Part shown: positions 5,721 to 9,593 of the stretch, piece after piece
Layout: each line of letters opens with the position of its first letter
Numbering within the stretch: position 1 is the first letter of the stretch
Assembly: GCA_023423675.1 (NCBI GenBank)
Contig: JAFAFD010000432.1
Span: 1-9,593 of the forward strand
DNA: 9,593 nucleotides
Reading direction: 5' to 3'
Source of the DNA: Pseudomonadota bacterium
GTDB taxonomy: Bacteria; Pseudomonadota; Gammaproteobacteria; Xanthomonadales; Xanthomonadaceae
Position numbers and translations under genes: made by a program
The notes under the pieces: model-generated
The model's database searches: none
The model's input: the letters and a program-made list of their open reading frames with translations, nothing else
What the model was told of the DNA's origin: nothing

Positions 5721-6398
5721 ATGCTGCTGCACATCCCCAACGTGCTGGTACCCGAAGAGGTCAGCCTGATCCGCCAGCAGCTGGACGCGGCGCAATGGGC
5801 CGACGGGCGCGAAACCGTCGGCGCCCAGGGCGCGCAGGTAAAGCACAACGAACAGCTTCCCGATGCCTCGGCATTGAAGGCCGAGCTCGGCCAGGGCGTG
5901 CTGGCCGCGCTGCGGCGCAACCCGCTGTTCTTTGCGGCCACGCTCCCGCTGAAGATCCTGCCCCCCCGTTTCAACCGCTACAGCGGCGGCGGCACCTATG
6001 GCTTCCACGTCGATGGCGCGGTGATGAACCTGGCCCACGGCGAGCAGCTGCGCTCGGACATCTCCTGCACCCTGTTCCTGTCCGCGCCGGAGGAGTACGA
6101 CGGCGGCGAGCTGGTGATCAGCGATACCTACGGCGAGCACGAAGTGAAGCTGCCGGCCGGCGACCTGATCGTGTACCCGTCCAGCAGCCTGCACCAGGTC
6201 AACCCGGTCACCCGTGGCGCGCGCGTGGCCTCGTTCTTCTGGGTGCAGAGCATGGTCCGTGACGACGTGCAGCGGCGTCTGCTGTGGGAGATGGACACCT
6301 CCATCGAACGCCTGCGGCAGACCGGCGGCGATGCCGGCGCGGTGCTACAGCTGACCGGCGTGTACCACAACCTGCTGCGGCGCTGGAGCGAGGTCTGA
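5721..6398 (+). CDS. piuC: PiuC/YbiX-type Fe(II)/2-oxoglutarate dioxygenase (PKHD hydroxylase)
   Basis: This 225-aa protein matches the usual length of the family. The iron-binding facial triad is visible: H96 and D98 ([10 protein letters not shown]) and H158 (SSSLHQVNP). R168 (GARVASFFW) is the expected 2-oxoglutarate anchor. DISCTLFL and YDGGELVI are the core double-stranded beta-helix strands. The C-terminal part (about 180-225) is the extra helical segment of YbiX proteins. It needs Fe(II), oxygen and 2-oxoglutarate and acts in the cytoplasm. The substrate is not established; its constant pairing with Fiu/PiuA receptors suggests a role in handling imported catecholate siderophore or in iron-starved cells. 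The ATG is preceded by a good GAGGAA. The gene is likely transcribed with piuA and ends 28 bp before the next Fur box. Confidence 0.95.
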   Translation: MLLHIPNVLVPEEVSLIRQQLDAAQWADGRETVGAQGAQVKHNEQLPDASALKAELGQGVLAALRRNPLFFAATLPLKILPPRFNRYSGGGTYGFHVDGAVMNLAHGEQLRSDISCTLFLSAPEEYDGGELVISDTYGEHEVKLPAGDLIVYPSSSLHQVNPVTRGARVASFFWVQSMVRDDVQRRLLWEMDTSIERLRQTGGDAGAVLQLTGVYHNLLRRWSEV

Positions 6399-6426
6399 GG
6401 CCAGCGTCGCGGCCCTGCGACACTCT

Positions 6427-6445
6427 GGCAATCATTCTCATTTGC
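6427..6445 (-). promoter_or_regulatory. Fur box upstream of the CirA-like unit
   Basis: Read on the minus strand, GCAAATGAGAATGATTGCC matches the 19-base Fur consensus at 13 positions, including the core AATGA and GAAT-x-ATT. It overlaps the -35 of the promoter at 6442-6470, the classical arrangement for Fe-Fur repression. Confidence 0.72.
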
Positions 6446-6470
6446 AACCGCTAACAGCTCTCATTACAAT
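6442..6470 (+). promoter_or_regulatory. Sigma-70-like promoter of the CirA-like unit
   Basis: TTGCAA (6442-6447) and TACAAT (6465-6470) are separated by exactly 17 bases, each one or two changes from consensus. Transcription would start near 6477. That leaves a leader of about 100 nt before ATG 6576, or almost none if TTG 6480 were used as a leaderless start. Confidence 0.7.
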
Positions 6471-6575
6471 CACGCCCCGTTGACGTCGGATGGCCCGGCG
6501 CACACCCAGGGGTTGCCTGCCTTGCGTCGCCCGTTCCGCCCTCGCCCGCTTCGCCTCGTGCAGTTCGGTACCGCC

Positions 6576-6977
6576 ATGCGCGGTCATCGCCCTGCGCTGG
6601 CCAGCCTGTTGGCGTGGGTGGCGATGCTTGCGTTGCTGCTGGGCACCCTGCCGCTGCTGCCGCACGGACAGGCTGACGCCGCCGTCCAGGCCTGGCAGCA
6701 GCCGGTGGAAGGCCGCGGCGGTGAAGTGCCGGTGGAAGAAGACGCGCCGGCCAAGCTGCGCCGCTGCGTCTGCACGCCGACCAAGGCGGCCGACAAGTCG
6801 CCGCCACCGCCGCTGCTGATGGCCAGCCAGTGGCTGCGCAGCGAACTGGATCTGCTTCCCCTCGCCCCGGCCAACGCCGGGGTGCGTCCGCATTGGCCAC
6901 TGGCCGCACCGGACATGCCCTGGGCCGACGCGCCCGGGCGTCGCCAACAACGCGGCCAGGCGCCGCCGCTGGCCTGA
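6576..6977 (+). CDS. Small hydrophobic-N-terminus protein of unknown function
   Basis: From ATG 6576 the frame encodes 133 aa, exactly the length of the unknown protein at 2828-3229. It could extend upstream to GTG 6558 or TTG 6480, but those add only a basic, Pro-rich stretch before the hydrophobic segment. None of the starts has a clear Shine-Dalgarno. Residues 7-28 (ALASLLAWVAMLALLLGTLPLL) look like a signal anchor or an uncertain signal peptide ending near GQADA. A Cys pair lies at RRCVC, followed by a Pro-rich region, and the end is GRRQQRGQAPPLA. No family is recognised with confidence; the Pro-Pro ending is reminiscent of small proteins beside TonB receptors. It is the first gene after the Fur-controlled promoter and precedes the receptor by 157 bp, so iron-regulated co-expression is likely. 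Confidence 0.5.
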   Translation: MRGHRPALASLLAWVAMLALLLGTLPLLPHGQADAAVQAWQQPVEGRGGEVPVEEDAPAKLRRCVCTPTKAADKSPPPPLLMASQWLRSELDLLPLAPANAGVRPHWPLAAPDMPWADAPGRRQQRGQAPPLA

Positions 6978-6988
6978 TCTTCGGCCCC

Positions 6989-7012
6989 GCGTGACCGCGC
7001 CTGCGGTCGCGC
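6989..7012 (+). other. Hairpin before the CirA-like gene
   Basis: GCGTGACCGC pairs with GCGGTCGCGC (ten pairs, one of them G-U in RNA) around GCCT. It starts 12 bp after the small ORF ends and is not followed by a T-run. The remaining bases to 7134 are C-rich with short CCTGCTGC repeats, and I see no gene in them. Confidence 0.45.
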
Positions 7013-7122
7013 CTGCGCGCCGCTGCCTGCTCCATCCCCTGCTGCATCCCTGCTGCCCCTGACCGGGGCTCCCCGTGCATGCCGCGCGTTCCGCGCCGGC
7101 AGCGCACCATCCTGGATCCTTC

Positions 7123-7126
7123 GAGG
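7123..7126 (+). promoter_or_regulatory. Ribosome-binding site deciding the CirA-like start
   Basis: GAGG lies eight bases before ATG 7135. The in-frame ATG at 7075 has no such site and would place 20 non-hydrophobic residues ahead of the signal peptide, so 7135 is preferred. Confidence 0.65.
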
Positions 7127-7134
7127 TTACTGCC

Positions 7135-9551
7135 ATGGCCCAGCGCCATCGTGTCCGTTCGTCCCTGTCCCGCCACCTGCTGACCAGCGCCGTGCTGGCC
7201 GCCTTCGCCAGCCCCGTCTTCGCCAACGGCGAGGCCGCCGCCCCGCAGACCCTGGACAAGGTGGTGGTCACCGCCGCCGGTTTCGAACAGAAGGTGGTCG
7301 ATGCGCCGGCCAGCATCAGCGTGGTCAGCCGCGAGGAACTGGCCAAGCGCCCGTACACCAGCCTGGTCGATGCGCTGCGCGACGTCGAAGGCATCGACGT
7401 CGGCCTGGAAGCCACCGACAAGAACGGCCGCGCCACCATTTCCATGCGTGGCCTGCCGTCCGAATACACCCTGGTGCTGATCGACGGCCGCCGCCAGAGC
7501 AACGTCGGCCAGCTGTACCCGAACAACTTCGGCGGCGGCCAGTTCTCCTACCTGCCGCCGCTGGACGCCATCGAGCGCATCGAAGTGGTGCGCGGCCCGA
7601 TGTCCACCCTGTACGGCTCGGATGCGATGGGCGGCGTCATCAACATCATCACCCGCCGCAACCAGGACAGCTGGCACGGCTCGCTCAGCCAGGGCTTCAC
7701 CGTGCAGCAGGACGACCAGTTCGGCGACGCGCGCACCACCGATGTCTACCTCAGCGGCCCGCTGCTGAAGGATCGCGTCAGCATGGCCGTGCGCGGCAGC
7801 TACTACGATGCCAAGGCCTCCAACCCCGAATGGGATGCGCTGACCCTGCCCGATGGCACGCTGTGGGAGCGCAGCATCGGCTTCGGTGGCGGCGGCAAGT
7901 CGGTGGCCAACACCAACTGGAATACCGGCCTGCGCCTGGATTTCCGCATCAACGACGACCACGAGTTGTGGCTGGACTACGACGTCTCGCGGCAGAAGTA
8001 CGACAACAGTGAAGGCCAGACCGGCACCCTGGACAGCCTGGCCAGCCTGTGGCGCGTCGGCAACGCGGTCATCCCCAACCCGAACGGCAGCGGCACGATC
8101 ACCCGCCGCGTGGTGCAGCCGCGCGTGGGCTACACCGCCTACCAGCGCTATGAGCGCGACCAGCTGTCACTGACCCACCAGGGCCGCTACAGCTTCGGCA
8201 CCTGGCAGACCTCGCTGACCCACAGCAAGAGCAACAACCTCGGCCGCTCGCTGCCGCTGACCCTGGACGAGCGCGCCAACCTGCAGACCCTATGGAACGA
8301 TGTCTGCCAGCGCACCGGCGCCGCCAACAACTGCGCGGCCGGCCGCAGCAACGCACTCGGTGCGCTCAACGCCGAAGAGATGGCGCGCCTGCAGGCCTTC
8401 CTGCCGCGTCCGCTGCGCACCATGGAACTGGAAGGCTACGTGCTGGACACGATGCTCGACCTGGACTTCGGTGCGCACAAGCTGACCGTCGGCGGCCAGT
8501 ACAACGACACCGACATGATCGACGGCGTGTTCGGCATGGATGGCGCCGGTTACCGCAGCAACACCAAGCAGAAGCACCGCATGTGGGCGCTGTTCGCCGA
8601 GGACAACTGGTCGCTGACCGACACCCTGACCGCGACCTTCGGCCTGCGCTACGACGACCACAACGTGTTCGGCAGCCCGTCAGCCCGCGCGGCTACCTGG
8701 TGTGGAATGCCAGCGACGCCTGGACCTTCAAGGGTGGCGTCAGCACCGGCTACAAGACCCCGCGCCCGGACCAGCTGTTCCCCGGCATCAGCGGCTTCGG
8801 CGGCCAGGGCGTGCTGCCGCTGGTGGGCTCGCCCAACCTGAAGCCTGAAACCAGCACCAACTACGAGCTGGCCGCGTACTACGAAGGCCAGCGCTGGGGC
8901 CTGAACGTCACCGGCTTCATCAACAAGTTCGAGGACAAGATCGCCAGCGGCGGCACCTTCCCGAACTGCGAAGTGGCCCCGGCCGGCAGCGGCTACTGCG
9001 TGGACATCGGCCCGGGCTGGGCCGAACTGGGCTACAGCACCTTCACCCAGAGCGTGAACATCGACAAGGCCGAAACGCGTGGCGTGGAAATGGCCGCGCA
9101 CGTCGACCTGCTCGACAGCCTGCAGCTGCGCGGCAACTACACGTGGACCAAGAGCGAGCAGACCAGCGGCGCGCAGAAGGGCCTGCCGATCGCCGGTACG
9201 ACCCCGGCAAAGCACATGGCCAATGCCAGCCTCAACTGGCAGCTCAACGATGCCATCAGCCTGTCGCTGATCGGCGAAGGCCGCTACGACCGTTACCGCG
9301 ACACGATCCTCGACGCCAACGGCGCCAGCCACAACCGCTACTACCAGGACTACGCGATCTTCCACCTGGGCGGCAGCTGGGATGCCACCCCGTGGCTGAC
9401 CTTCAATGCACGCATCAACAACCTGCTGGACAAGAACTTCGTCTCGCAGTCATGCCTGCTGATCAGCCAGAGCGAGTTCAATTGCGTGGATGACTATGCA
9501 ACCAAGGACCAGCGCCGCAGCTACTGGATCTCGTTGAACGCGAAGTTCTGA
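7135..9551 (+). pseudogene. cirA: CirA/IrgA-type TonB-dependent catecholate receptor, frameshifted
   Basis: Residues 1-30 are a signal peptide ending VFA before NG, and LDKVVVTA (about 40-47) is the TonB box. The plug holds DAPASISVVSREEL, SMRGLPSEYTLVLIDGRR and IERIEVVRGPMSTLYGSDAM, close to CirA. The frame is intact for 514 codons, to AGC 8674-8676. The barrel then continues in another frame from GTC 8679 as VSPRGYLVWNASDAWTFKGG and runs to TGA 9549-9551, ending in the aromatic LNAKF. Only two bases (CC, 8677-8678) stand where a codon is needed; restoring CAC would give FGSHVSPRGY, matching YGEHWSPRAY of E. coli CirA. So one base is missing. Unrepaired, translation stops at 8841 with a 568-aa product lacking about 290 C-terminal residues, which could not assemble. 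The intact form would be 805 aa. It could be a real mutation or a sequence error. CirA-type receptors import ferric catecholates and admit colicin I and cefiderocol-like drugs. Confidence 0.93.
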
Positions 9552-9556
9552 CCAGC

Positions 9557-9579
9557 ATCCACGCATGGCGTGGATCTAC
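9557..9579 (-). repeat. SMAG (GTAG-type REP) palindrome
   Basis: ATCCACGC-ATG-GCGTGGAT followed by CTAC starts five bases after the receptor stop and differs from the copy at 2658-2680 by one compensated base pair. A second GTAG head begins at 9587 (GTAGTGC, cut by the window end) in the opposite orientation, so a two-unit SMAG dimer is likely. Confidence 0.85.
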
Positions 9580-9593
9580 TGCCCCGGTAGTGC

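Noticed and set aside
7075..7134. Upstream ATG 7075 as start of the CirA-like receptor
   Set aside because: It has no ribosome-binding site and would bury the signal peptide behind 20 extra residues; ATG 7135 has GAGG at proper spacing.
6451..7962. Long minus-strand open frames opposite the small ORF and the CirA-like gene
   Set aside because: Same reason: the plus strand holds clear signal peptide, TonB box and plug motifs, and the antisense product shows no family features.
1..9593. tRNA, rRNA or riboswitch
   Set aside because: Reading both strands showed no tRNA-like cloverleaf with conserved T-loop, no rRNA segments and no recognisable riboswitch core; a covariance-model search could not be run.

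Overview
The window looks like chromosomal DNA of a Stenotrophomonas species (Xanthomonadaceae), most likely the S. maltophilia complex. The evidence is the high GC with strong G/C third-position bias, short GTAG palindromes of the type known as SMAG in that genus (two copies plus the start of a third), a leaderless TAGAAT promoter, and gene content typical of that group. The species is inferred from these traits, not from a database match.

Region 1 (1-2630) is the tail of an iron-sulphur assembly locus. It opens with the last 39 codons of sufS (cysteine desulfurase). At 1735-2603 lie a GNAT acetyltransferase and a Rieske-type ferredoxin that overlap by ATGA and start from their own probable leaderless promoter. 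Between sufS and this pair lies about 1.6 kb of mosaic DNA. Four near-identical 41-45 bp palindromes alternate with three minus-strand coding segments: a frameshifted REP-associated tyrosine transposase (RAYT), a decapitated AraC-family DNA-binding domain, and a small protein resembling EF-Tu domain 3. All three reading frames run into a palindrome in the same phase and stop inside it, so they share a repeat-encoded C-terminal tail.

Region 2 (2631-6398) is a catecholate-iron uptake unit: a SMAG palindrome, a Fur box, a small 133-aa membrane protein of unknown function, a Fiu/PiuA-type TonB-dependent receptor, and a PiuC/YbiX-type Fe(II)/2-oxoglutarate dioxygenase. Receptor and dioxygenase are a conserved pair in many gammaproteobacteria.

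Region 3 (6399-9593) repeats the layout: a Fur box overlapping a good sigma-70-like promoter, a second 133-aa protein with a hydrophobic N-terminus, and a CirA/IrgA-like TonB-dependent receptor. This receptor is broken by a one-base deletion near 8677-8678. The expected residue there is His in a GSHVSPRGY-type stretch, and the out-of-frame product would lose about 290 C-terminal barrel residues. A SMAG palindrome and the start of a second one close the window.

The functional theme is iron: Fe-S assembly, an Fe-S ferredoxin, Fur-controlled siderophore receptors and an iron dioxygenase. The items most worth checking are the palindrome/ORF mosaic with its shared in-frame tail, the cirA-like frameshift, and the two equal-length unknown proteins placed between a Fur box and a receptor.
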